DNA of 32,915 bases, from the NCBI GenBank assembly GCA_032718475.1, contig JAUCBJ010008518.1, positions 1 to 32,915 on the forward strand, in the 5' to 3' direction. Under the pieces are notes generated by a model that saw only the letters and a program-made list of their open reading frames with translations, was not told where the DNA came from and did no database searches. How positions within the stretch are numbered: position 1 is the stretch's first letter; every line of letters starts with the position of its first letter. Position numbers and translations under genes: made by a program. Shown piece by piece: positions 20,399 to 30,500 of the stretch. The stretch comes from Nemertoderma westbladi. Its lineage: Eukaryota > Xenacoelomorpha > Nemertodermatida > Nemertodermatidae.

Positions 20399-23300
20399 AT
20401 GTCTGAAGTGGTGACGCTTAAAAAGTCCAGGAAGGGCTACAAAGCGAACCTCACGGCACAACTAAATGCCGCCGATGATTTAATCCATCGATTTATAAAC
20501 TCAGGCGATACAGGTTCGAGGGGTGATCCGGATCACCTATTCCAGATTGGAAACGTTGTAGAAACACGTCTCGAGGCGTACTCTAATTCTCACATGGCCG
20601 TGTCATTGGCAATGGATGAGAGCGAGGAAGATACAACCGGCGACACGGCATTCGGGGAGACAAATCTCCGAGCACGCCGAATTATTGCCGAAATAAACCG
20701 GATAGGAAAGGAGGAACTTCGAGCTACATCTATCCAACCCGATAGAACCTCGGCTTCCTCTTCCACAACTGCAACGGATTCATCCTCGAGTCCATGGAGG
20801 GAGAAGGCTAAACCTCCTCCCTTCCTCGATGCGGAAACAGACTTTATTAAGCTTAATAATTGGCGCCGATCCTTCGAACTCTATCAACGACAGGTAGGGA
20901 TTTTGAATGCCGCTGAAACTGAGAAAGTCGCATCGTTTTTCGGATGTTGCAGTCCGGGGTTTCTTGATCGAATTGTCAAGAGTATAAACATCCCGACTAG
21001 TACAACACTCCCACTCAAGGATGTACTCGATGAGATAGCCAAGTATCTCCGAAGTCGTCGCAATCTCGTCCTTGATCTCAAAGCTTTCCTGGATCTAGTA
21101 AAACCGGCAACTCAACCGATAGACTCTTTCCTTGTTAAATTTAAGGAACTCGAAGATCTGAGCAACATTGAGAACCTAGACTACGGTACCGATCTGAGGC
21201 CGTTCTTCCTGGCAATGACCTTGAAGGAATCTAGAATTCAGAAGAAAATATTTGCTTCTTCACCCCGCAAGACTTTTGATGAAATAGTCCAAATGGTCCG
21301 AACTGAGGAGGACGCTGTTGCAGCGGTAGCTGGACTCGGAGGTTCGGCTGCAAATTCCTCCGTTTGCGCCTTCAGTAAACCCGCAGAGAAATCCGGTAAA
21401 AGTCGCAAAAAACCGCCGAAAACTGAGTATAAGGCGGGGAAAGATAGGGCAATGATGGACCCATCTAAGTCTGTGCAAAATAAGTCGCCCGACACATGTG
21501 GACAATGTGGTCTAAAGCGCCTATGCAACGCTGACAATCCCTGCCCAGCAAAGAAGGCCCAGTGCAGATATTGTAGTGGAGTGGGACATTTTGCATCTGT
21601 TTGCCGCAAGAAAATTCGCGAAGAAAACAAGGCTACCAAAACTGTTAATGCAGTGTGTGCTGTAAATAGATCGGGTAAGACTGTTCCTGTAATTGTATTT
21701 TTTAACTCAGTAACAGCCACTACCAAGGCATTCCCAGACACACAGGCAGATGAGTCTGTCGCAGGCAGAGAGTTTTTGGAAATTTTGCAAATTGGGGTGA
21801 ATGACCTTACTAGACCAACAGACAATAAACTGGTTAGTGTGGATGGTACCCCGTTAAAACAGCTGGGAGTAATCCATATTGCAATGAAAGTGGGCAGTAA
21901 TGTAACTGAAGCTGATATCACAATATGTGAAGGAATAAAAGGCCTATTTCTGAGTTGTGAGGCTTGTAAGGAACTCAATATTGTTCATACAGAATTTCCC
22001 AACCCGATGGGTACCAACAATTCTGTCAATAATCCAAATTCCCACACTATTGCTGCCGCTTCCAGTGATCAAGGTCTACCACCATGGTCCACTAATTGGC
22101 TCAATACGCTCCCAGACAGACCAAAATCCGGTGATGCAGATGAATGCTACAAGTTTCTTCAGTCAAAATATCCTACAGTTTTTGACTCAAATAGCCTCGG
22201 GGAAATGACGGGACCAGGTGTTGGTACACCGATGAAAATCGTTGTTAAGGAGGACACCGTTCCCTTTAAACTCACAGCACCAAGGACCATTCCTTATGCA
22301 TATAGAGAAAAAGCGAAAACTGAAATTCAACATATGGTTGAACTTGGGATCATATCTCCTGCAGGTGATACACCCACAGACTGGATCCATCCCCTTGTAG
22401 TTGCACCCAAATCTGATGGAACTGTCCGGGTGTGCGCGGACCTAACGAAGCTGAACTCCCAAGTAAAACGTTCTGTTCATCCGGCTAAAACGCCTGCTGA
22501 TGCTGCTAATTCCATTGTCGCTGGTGGAGCCAATAGATTTTTCCTGAAACTAGATGCCAAGAAAGGCTATTGGCAACTCCCACTTGCCAATGAGTCAAAG
22601 CCATTAACGACTTTCATTACCCCATGGGGTCTGTATTATTATAATAGGGCGCCCATGGGATTTGATTCTTCTGGTGACTCATACAACCAGCGGGGCGACT
22701 TAGCATTCCAGGGAATTGATGGAGTTGAGAAAGTTGTAGATGACACAGGCAGTGGCGCTCCTACATTTCGCGCCATTTTTGAACGAGCAATTTTGCTGCT
22801 CGAGCGGTGTAACAAATTTGGAATTGTTCTCAACACATCCAAGACGGAAATTGGTGTAGAGGAACTTAAGTTTGTCGGTTACATTATCAACAAACATGGA
22901 GTCACAGCTGATCCATCGAAGGTCAGTGCAATCTCTGAGTTTCCCACTCCAACAACCAGAACCGAACTGAAGTCGTTCCTCGGTTTAGCAAACCAACTCG
23001 CCGAGTTTTCGCCTGATTATAAGGCTGCCAGTGCACCATTACGTCCTTTACTCAGCACTAAGCGTGAGTTTATATGGACGGAATTGCATACCAGAGCAGT
23101 CGAGGCTGTCAAGAAGACTCTACTCTCCCCAGCTGTGCTGGCACCATGGGATCCCAATGCATTTGAGACTGCACTGCACACGGATGCATCTCGGATTCAT
23201 GGACTCGGGTTTACTTTACTCCAGCGCTCCCAACCAAACTCCTCCTGGCACCTCATCCAGTGTGGTAGTCGGTTTCTGGCTGACCCAGAAACTCGATATG

Positions 23301-24943
23301 CTACATTGGAGTTGGAGGCATTAGCGATACTCTGGTCAGTGAAGAAATGTAGGGTTTATTTAGCCGGACACCCTGGCTTCAAGGTCGTTACAGACCACGC
23401 CCCACTCCGACCACTTTTCAATGAATATAGCCTTGATCAGATTGAGAACCAAAAGGTTGCTTCTTACCGATCTAAACTGGCAGAATATTCATTCGAGGTA
23501 GTTTGGAAGAAAGGCAGTGAGCATGCAGCTCCAGACGCTCTCTCCCGAGCCCCAATTGATTTACCTACAGATGAGGAAGTCGAGGATGGTAGCACCGGCA
23601 AACCAGGCACTTTCTCACGCATCGCTGCTATCACTATGATGGCAGATGAGACCCTCGCAGACCCGATTCTGGATGAGCTCCGTGCAGCAGCCATGGCCGA
23701 TAAATCCTATGTCGAGTTTGTAAATGCAGTCGTCTCCGATAGATACCCAGAGTTTGGTATAGCATCCCTCTACAACAAACTGAGGGATTATCTCTCTGTT
23801 GACAATGGTCTGGTCCTAATGGATGGTCGGATAGTTGTTCCTCAGGCAGCCAGACGGGATATTATGACTCGTTTACATGCCTCTCACCAAGGGATAATAC
23901 GGACTAAAGAACGTGCAGCACGTACAGTGCACTGGCCTGGGATTAATGGGGATATTAAAAGCACTGTCAACTCCTGCATAGCTTGTCAGGAACTGCGTCC
24001 CAGTAACCCAGAGGAACCTGTCAATCTTACTCCAATTCCTTCAGCGCCATTTGAATCGGTTTCAGCTGATTTGTTGGACTATGGTGGGTTCACGTACATC
24101 GCATATGGGGACAGATACAGCGGATATCTTTGTGCTTGGCGATGGCGTTCTTCTCCTTCTGCAACTCAAGTTGTTCGTTCCTTGACCACCTTCTTCAAAG
24201 ATTATGGTGTGCCACGGCTGATCTCCACAGATGGGGGTCCACAATTTAGAGCAGAGGTGACACAAACATTCTTGAAGGAGTGGGGAGTTACCTGGAGATG
24301 TAGCAGTGCATATTTTCCCAGGTCAAACGGCCATGCGGAGAACGCTGTGAAAGCGCTCGAACATCTGCTCATCAAAACAAAGTCAACTGATCTTAGTAGC
24401 AACGAATTTGCTCGTGGGTTCCTAGAACTAATGAATACACCAGGAGAGGGGGGATTGAGTCCTTCCGAGCGCGTCTTTGGTCGCCCGCAACGTACGTTGA
24501 CACCTCAACACCCATCAACCGCCACAAGGGTAACTGATGAACAGCTCAGATCTGCCACTAATCAGAGGGCAGTTCTGAACTCCAAGAAAGGGGAGATGAG
24601 AAACGCACGTGCACGAAGACTTCGATCCCTTAAACAAGGTGAATTGGTCTGGGTACAAAACCCAATCACTAAGAAGTGGACCAGTACTGGTGTCATAGTT
24701 GATATCCTCAACAACGCTGACTACCTTATTTTTAACCTCATTGATGAGTCGACTAAGCGACGCAATCGACACTTTCTTAGACCAGCACGTTTCCCGCCCC
24801 AGAAGGCAGAGAGAGACCCACATTCAGCTATTCAATCAATTCCTACTTCAACGTCAACACCCCCGAAACCTATTCCCAGGGGTTCTGGACCAAGGCGATC
24901 GACCAGACATCGAACGGCAACAAAGCGGTATGGTCTTGATTGA
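20399..24943 (+). CDS. Gag-Pol polyprotein of Ty3/Gypsy retrotransposon
   Basis: One 1,514-codon frame encodes the whole replication set. In order: a gag region (residues about 130-310); a Cys-rich segment and CCHC knuckle CRYCSGVGHFASVC (389-402); a protease with PDTQADESVAG (Asp447); reverse transcriptase with Asp719 (LKLDAKKGYWQLPL) and the VVDD catalytic pair (Asp781, Asp782); RNase H starting at Asp929 with LELEAL and VTDHAPL; an integrase HHCC finger (His1160, His1163, Cys1193, Cys1196); and the DDE core Asp1224, Asp1278, Glu1314 with the canonical 35-residue D-E spacing. There is no chromodomain. Gag and pol are fused without a frameshift. Retroviral-type proteases normally carry D-T/S-G; the Gln at 449 replaces the Gly and could impair processing, or may be a lineage trait. 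Confidence 0.94.
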   Translation: MSEVVTLKKSRKGYKANLTAQLNAADDLIHRFINSGDTGSRGDPDHLFQIGNVVETRLEAYSNSHMAVSLAMDESEEDTTGDTAFGETNLRARRIIAEINRIGKEELRATSIQPDRTSASSSTTATDSSSSPWREKAKPPPFLDAETDFIKLNNWRRSFELYQRQVGILNAAETEKVASFFGCCSPGFLDRIVKSINIPTSTTLPLKDVLDEIAKYLRSRRNLVLDLKAFLDLVKPATQPIDSFLVKFKELEDLSNIENLDYGTDLRPFFLAMTLKESRIQKKIFASSPRKTFDEIVQMVRTEEDAVAAVAGLGGSAANSSVCAFSKPAEKSGKSRKKPPKTEYKAGKDRAMMDPSKSVQNKSPDTCGQCGLKRLCNADNPCPAKKAQCRYCSGVGHFASVCRKKIREENKATKTVNAVCAVNRSGKTVPVIVFFNSVTATTKAFPDTQADESVAGREFLEILQIGVNDLTRPTDNKLVSVDGTPLKQLGVIHIAMKVGSNVTEADITICEGIKGLFLSCEACKELNIVHTEFPNPMGTNNSVNNPNSHTIAAASSDQGLPPWSTNWLNTLPDRPKSGDADECYKFLQSKYPTVFDSNSLGEMTGPGVGTPMKIVVKEDTVPFKLTAPRTIPYAYREKAKTEIQHMVELGIISPAGDTPTDWIHPLVVAPKSDGTVRVCADLTKLNSQVKRSVHPAKTPADAANSIVAGGANRFFLKLDAKKGYWQLPLANESKPLTTFITPWGLYYYNRAPMGFDSSGDSYNQRGDLAFQGIDGVEKVVDDTGSGAPTFRAIFERAILLLERCNKFGIVLNTSKTEIGVEELKFVGYIINKHGVTADPSKVSAISEFPTPTTRTELKSFLGLANQLAEFSPDYKAASAPLRPLLSTKREFIWTELHTRAVEAVKKTLLSPAVLAPWDPNAFETALHTDASRIHGLGFTLLQRSQPNSSWHLIQCGSRFLADPETRYATLELEALAILWSVKKCRVYLAGHPGFKVVTDHAPLRPLFNEYSLDQIENQKVASYRSKLAEYSFEVVWKKGSEHAAPDALSRAPIDLPTDEEVEDGSTGKPGTFSRIAAITMMADETLADPILDELRAAAMADKSYVEFVNAVVSDRYPEFGIASLYNKLRDYLSVDNGLVLMDGRIVVPQAARRDIMTRLHASHQGIIRTKERAARTVHWPGINGDIKSTVNSCIACQELRPSNPEEPVNLTPIPSAPFESVSADLLDYGGFTYIAYGDRYSGYLCAWRWRSSPSATQVVRSLTTFFKDYGVPRLISTDGGPQFRAEVTQTFLKEWGVTWRCSSAYFPRSNGHAENAVKALEHLLIKTKSTDLSSNEFARGFLELMNTPGEGGLSPSERVFGRPQRTLTPQHPSTATRVTDEQLRSATNQRAVLNSKKGEMRNARARRLRSLKQGELVWVQNPITKKWTSTGVIVDILNNADYLIFNLIDESTKRRNRHFLRPARFPPQKAERDPHSAIQSIPTSTSTPPKPIPRGSGPRRSTRHRTATKRYGLD

Positions 24944-24951
24944 GCTCCACT

Positions 24952-24964
24952 GAAAAAAAAGGGG
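24952..24964 (+). other. Polypurine tract of the Gypsy element
   Basis: GAAAAAAAAGGGG, followed by CA and then the first base of the right LTR. This is the expected place and composition for the plus-strand primer. Confidence 0.85.
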
Positions 24965-24966
24965 CA

Positions 24967-25213
24967 TGGGGTATATATATTGTGGCTCGCCCCATATGTG
25001 TAAACTCTAACAGTAGTTATTGTGTTACCGGTACACTGACTGGGATATAATTCAGTACTCTTGTACAACTACCATAGGCATTATGCTGCCTATATATTAT
25101 TTTATATGTTAAACTGCTAATGTTATTTTAGTACTGGTGATTGGTTTGTCATTAAAACTGGCCCGAAGCGATTACCCTGCTATTACAGTTTTCCCTTCGA
25201 ACACACCACACCA
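24967..25213 (+). repeat. Right (3') LTR of the Gypsy element
   Basis: 247 bp, 246 identical to the left LTR; the single difference is A at 25,054. Its last 25 or so codons happen to be open in the frame of the transposase 3' half, so a naive open frame there begins inside the LTR. Confidence 0.95.
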
Positions 25214-25218
25214 GGTGG
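25214..25218 (+). other. Target-site duplication GGTGG, right copy
   Basis: Second copy of the 5-bp duplication, immediately after the terminal CA of the right LTR. Confidence 0.9.
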
Positions 25219-26648
25219 GTATTGAAATGTGCATTACTATTCTCCGTGGTGCTAACTTTAATCTTATTGCAGTCATTACTGATGACAGCTCTGTAAATAC
25301 CGCAGCTTTTGACAAGCTACGCGTCAATCTTCCTTTATCAATTTCTCTAGATAACATGCCACATTTAATGTTTGATTCTGTTCACATTATAAAAAATATT
25401 AGGAATAATCTCGCTTCACTCCGATACTTTGTGATAAATCGGGAATTTATATATACTCTTAATGGAACTCAATATACCGTATCTAAGGGACAAGTAAAAT
25501 GGCAACTCTTATATGAAATAGAAGAGAGAGACAGTAAGCTCGGTAGCCATCTTAGTCTGGCTCCAAAGTTGACCTATTCTGCTACCCACTTCGGTAACAG
25601 TAAGCAGAGTGTTTCTCTCGCTCTTGCTATCTTTCACGAAACAACAATAGCTGCATGTCGATATTACTTCCCAAATGAGAAATGCACTGCTGATTTCCTT
25701 CAACTTATCAGCCATTGGTGGCTTGTTGTTAATGCAGGTCAGCGTTTCCATCCAAATCCTATAGGAAATGCCATGGTCTCTGGTGATGGTAAACCAATGT
25801 TTCTTCGGAATTTATCAGTGTGGTTAAATGATTCCATTTCTTGTAAACGTATGTTAACTGCACAAACACGATCTGCATTTGTTTGTACAAATAATGCTAT
25901 TGCTGATATATGCACAACCCTACTGAGTTCTGACTCCTATGACTATGTTCTAACTCGAAAACTGCAGAGTGACAAGTTAGAGCGACGTTATGGCTGCTAT
26001 AGGCAGATGAATGGTGGTAGATTTCTCATAAGTCACAAAGAAGCACTGCAATCAGAAAAGATACTCCAGATTAGATCACTTCTGAAAGCTAACATTGATT
26101 ACTCGCAAGTTATTATAAGTTCGGACAATGACGCTGAATCGTGTGATGAGTTAATTAAGGTTATCGAAGATGCAAACCTTGATATTTCCGAGTTTGATTC
26201 CACAACTAAAGAAATTATAGTTTGTATTAGTGGCTATACAGCTCACAAGCTCGCTAAGACCTCATGCCTGGATTGTAAAACGTTGTTACAAACAGATCTG
26301 GTACTGGATTGTAGCTATCACCAACTTCTAAACCGAGGTAAACTCACTATACCCCCGATTAAACTGAACTGTCTTGTTACAGAGTGCTTCAAAGTTCTAT
26401 CAGCTGTGGAAAAGTATCTCGAAAGTATGAAACACTATCGTAACGCAGCTCTTGTACTCTTAGAGAACTTCTGTGGGAGTTATGACCTGGGATTTGGTTG
26501 TAAAGCGCACGAATTGTCCAATAAATCTGTTGTCTTCTTGACGGCAGTAAATGTGTTCGGGAAAAACAAATCCATAAACGAATCACAAAGTGTGCGGGAA
26601 AGCCAAATTAAAAAATTTAAATTGAGACAACGAAATAAGGACTTATAG
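25219..26648 (+). pseudogene. P-element/THAP9-like transposase, 3' half, disrupted
   Basis: This is the continuation of the transposase interrupted at 20,012. The frame runs from the insertion point to TAG 26,646-26,648 with no internal stop. Numbered on the uninterrupted protein (about 855 residues; human THAP9 is about 900), it holds the second catalytic Asp in AVITDDSSVNTAAF (residue 401 or 402), a DSVHIIKNIRNNL segment typical of P-type transposases, and the catalytic Glu in SDKLERRYGCYRQMNGG (about residue 634). The part between the second Asp and the Glu is the position of the GTP-binding insertion domain in P-element transposase. The tail is Lys/Arg-rich. Apart from the insertion no disabling lesion is visible. 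It has no start of its own except internal ATGs. Confidence 0.87.
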
Positions 26649-27429
26649 TTATAGTAATACAATGTCAATGTCAATAATAATTATAATTGTCAATAGTTTA
26701 TATTCGAAAAATCATTTGTGTTTATGTTTATATTGTTATGAGTTTTGTAAGAAGTGATTTATATTCATCATACAATCCTCGTTTTCTTTATTGCTTGCAC
26801 TTGCTCGCTTTGCTCGTTCATGAAAAAAATCACTCAGTGCCATAAATGCTGTGAAAAAGTGCTACTTAACACACAATGCTGTCAATAACAGCATAGTTTT
26901 AACATCAGGAAAGGAATTTAACATCAGATGGGGGGGGGGGGGGGGGGGGTGGGTTACAGGAAAGCACCGATTATTTTATAAATTCAATACATTACACTTT
27001 TCCTAATTAGCAACATTATTGTTACAAACTGCCCTTAAATCCTGCTGGTTATCGCTTGGTAGTTTAGCCCATCGTTATACTAGCTTAGGTATATTAGTGC
27101 AATACACACCGTTTATGTTACACTGCTTCCCTGTAGGAAGGTTGCCCCATGGCCCTGCTTTCTGTATCTGCCAATAGGATTTGATCATTCTTAGTAGGCC
27201 TATTCTACCTTATTCTTAACGTGTTTTGCACCAGTAATTCTTGTATTTGTTTATTCTTAGTAGAACCGATCTGGAGATACCCTATGTACTGATGTAAAAC
27301 TTATTTCAATATACGTAACTTGACATAATTATAACTACGTCTTTTCAAGATTAAATAGGCCTAATGAAATAACGATCCCGACGAAACTCGAAACCACAAC
27401 GCCAATTCCAAATTCTGTGGTTTACATTC
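26649..27429. other. Region between the P-like transposase and the BEL element; probably includes the BEL 5' LTR
   Basis: It contains a perfect 7-bp-stem hairpin ATGCTGT/ACAGCAT (26,876-26,894), a 20-G run (26,930-26,949) and two TAGGCCTA palindromes. The BEL 5' LTR should end at about 27,426 (CA, three bases before the primer-binding site), but its start cannot be set because the 3' LTR lies outside the window. No terminal inverted repeat of the P-like element was found. Confidence 0.45.
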
Positions 27430-27447
27430 TGGTTCCGATGCCGGGAA
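27430..27447 (+). other. Candidate primer-binding site of the BEL/Pao element
   Basis: TGGTTCCGATGCCGGGAA. Its reverse complement reads as a tRNA 3' end: part of a T-arm (TTCCCGG), a seven-base acceptor strand (CATCGGA), discriminator A and CCA. It is preceded by TTTACA-TTC, giving a plausible LTR end CA. Confidence 0.55.
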
Positions 27448-27545
27448 ACCTGGTCTAAAGGTTTCCACGTCACAGATTATCCTTACCCTCGGAGTATCCA
27501 CAATCCATCGCTGGACAGTTCAACTATCCGTTGCCTTCTCTCGAT

Positions 27546-30500
27546 ATGTCGGACGCGGAGTCTGACATCGTTAGTGGAGCCACGTCGGGTGGTCTCCCCG
27601 CCAAAGGGAATGGTTCGCTTCATGGTAGTCTGAGCTCTCCTCGACTCGGCGATGGAACTACGACATCCGATGGTGAGGATAAATCTCGACTTGAACCCTT
27701 GGAATCCCGACCCGGTTCGAGTGATACCGGTACGCGTTTCGAGGGTTTCGATACCGCGGACCTAGAGGTCCTAGACCCTGATATTGCGTTCTATCCTGCG
27801 GATGATTTAGAGGCTAGCCCTGCAGTTACCGACAGCCAGCGACCCATCCGATTGAAAGACGCGAAGATTACTCGAGCCAATACCAAGCGGAGGCTCACTT
27901 GTTTGGCTGCCAAGCTTCATTCTCTAGTCGATTCCCGTGGCAGTCGCACCTTAATCCAGGGCTTCCTAGGGGAACTCAACGAGGACTTTGACGACTGTGT
28001 TCGATCTCACAGTAAGTGTCTTCAGTATCTGGATCCCGGAACCGATTCTAAGTCTAAAGCCATAGAGGAGGAATGGTTGGCTGCCGTCCGCGAGGGTTAT
28101 CGGCGCTGTCGGAGTGAAGCTGAAAGTTACCTCGCCTCCCGGAGAGGCGAACCTTCTTCAGCTGGTGGAAGTAAATCCAAGGTATCCTCCTCGCGATCCC
28201 CGGGAGGTGGTATTAACTCCTCGAAGCGGCAACTGGAAGAGAAAAGATTAAAACTCCAGCAGTTCGAAAGGGATCGGGAGCTTCGCGAGAAGGAGCTAGC
28301 GCTCAACAATAGGAAGCAGCTCCGTCGCCTCCAGAACGAGGTGGAGCTGCTCGAGTTGTCTGTTCGTACCGAGGAAATAGAAAACAGGGAGGCCGGAGTT
28401 GCGAACCTCAGGGAACGGGTTCTCGCTGATTTCCTTGAGGATGAGGACTCCAACCGGGCCGGCGGGGTCCAACCGGTTCCCAATTATCCTCTCGCATCCA
28501 GGAGATCGAATCCTTTCCCAGGTCATCCGTTATCCGATCCAGTGACACAGCTCACGGTTGAGTCACCCCGTTACCCGCCTAGTAACGTACCGGTAATTCA
28601 TAGTTCTAATGAAATTACTAGTAATAATATATTACAGAGTTCGTGTCAATCGTGTCCTATTATTGATACAGTGTTTAAACCGTCTCAATGTAATTCTAGC
28701 TTAGCTACTAATACTGTAAGTGATTGTAATATGAATAGAAAATCTGGTGTTATATTTAGTATCTCCAGCGGTTCATTTGTGCAGTCATTACCGGTACCGA
28801 TTATTAGTAGTGTAGAATCTGTCCCGCTCCGTGTACTCAATAAGGATACCACCGGTAATAATTTTATAAATATTTCAGTGCCAAACTTTGTAGCTGTAGA
28901 ACACCCAACCACGGCAACTCTGCCCCGCTTTAACCAGCGAACTATTTTTCCATTTGATAGTAATTCAATAAATAATTATAAACCTTTAAGTAACTGTAAT
29001 AGCACTTGGGCTTTATCTAGCCCTGAGTTTGTACCCCGTGGATTTGCCTCGCCTGATTCTAATTTGGTTAGCGGATTGAAGGGAGTGTGTGCCCCTGTGA
29101 GTTATATGTATGGTGGCTCTACCAATGATAGTGTACATTGTGTGCCATGTACTGCGACTGGTTTGCGTCCTGAGTATGCGTCTGACCCTGTGTATCGCCC
29201 GAGCGGCCAACCCTTTGGGGGTCCTGAGAGGTGTCCGGGTCGGCCCATTGTTAACGGGCCGGCTAGTGAGCCAGTAGTGTCGGCCACATATGACCTTCCT
29301 TCGTTTTCATCTCGTCCAGTTAATAGATCCAAAGTATCTGGGCGTGTAGATGATTGGATTGACTCTCCTGACTCCGATGACAGAAGTGACGCGCTTTTTG
29401 GTGGTCATGGTCCGATAGATTTGCAGGCTCTATTTAAGGTACCAATCGATCCATTTGATGGCTCACCCATTAAATGGCCTGGTTTTATTTCATCATTCCG
29501 TGCTTTAGTGCATGATAGAATTCCAAACGACGCAATTCGTCTCTCTATTCTTAGGAATTTATTATCCCCTGAGATTCGTAATAGTGTAGCTGCTACTATA
29601 GATGACCCTACATTGTATTATGAAACATTGAGAGATATTCGCAGAATTTATGGTGATAAACATCTCATTGCTTCTAGCCATATTAAACAGCTTTTTTCTG
29701 TCCAAAATGTTAACTCAAGCGATTTCGAGTCATTAAAATCCTTTTCGCTTAAATTGCATGGCTCAGTATCTGCTTTAGATAAATGTGGATATAAAGATGA
29801 CCTTTATTCCGCAAATAATTTAAATGTTTTAGTTGACAAATTGCCAAACCCGCTACAACATGAGTGGAGCAAAAAAGTAGTTGCAATTCAACCTGGGCGT
29901 CCGTCTTTAAAGGATTTTGATGACTGGATTTCGTATAAAGTTAGTTGTGGTCGTGCTATAGAGTCTACACTTAAAATTAGACCCAGTTCTAATACATCTC
30001 AGCCCCAGTTTAAACACAATAATAACCCTAGAATATTGCGTGAGAAATCTAAAGCAGTAACCCCTAAGTCATCTACATTTTCTCCAACAGTTCTAGCAAC
30101 GGGGGGAGGACCCTCTAAGCAACTAGAAAGCGAAAAATGTAGTTGCTGCGAACTGTCCCACACTGTAGAAGATTGTGATAAATTTAAAAAATTATCCCTT
30201 GCTGAGCGTGCAGAACTAGTGCGTGAAAAGGGCATGTGCTTTGTGTGTTTAAAAACTCGGCACCGAGCAGCCGACTGCTCCATAAAGGAACCATGTAAAG
30301 CCCCATCTGGGTGTAAGAAAAGGCATCATACATTATTGCATGATGCTCCTCCAGTTTACGGTAACTCGAAATCCTCCCGTTTCCGCTCTAAGCATGTCGG
30401 ATCGACTAGCTGCGACTCTACCCCGTCTACCGTGGCGCTACAGATTGTCCCGCTTCGTGTACGATCCTCCGCTGGCAAGGTTGTAGAAACTTTCGCCTTA

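Larger units (their letters stand above)
20013..25213 (+). mobile_element. Young, apparently full-length Ty3/Gypsy LTR retrotransposon
   Basis: The 5,201-bp element has TG...CA LTRs of 247 bp, a primer-binding site directly after the left LTR, one uninterrupted gag-pol frame, a polypurine tract directly before the right LTR, and a 5-bp target duplication. The LTRs differ at one position (C at 20,100, A at 25,054), so insertion is recent on an evolutionary scale. No envelope frame and no chromodomain are visible, so it belongs among non-enveloped Gypsy lineages; the exact clade is unresolved. The protease motif is atypical (see the gag-pol entry). Confidence 0.95.

Noticed and set aside
20009-25131. 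Splicing of the transposase from a donor near 20,009 to the AG at 25,130 within the LTR, treating the Gypsy element as an intron
   Set aside because: The LTR-encoded codons are not transposase sequence, phases do not match for the good donor, and the exact target duplication explains the gap.
25137-25213. Start of the second transposase frame as a separate gene beginning at GTG 25,137
   Set aside because: These codons lie wholly inside the right LTR and recur in the left LTR; the real transposase sequence begins after the target duplication.
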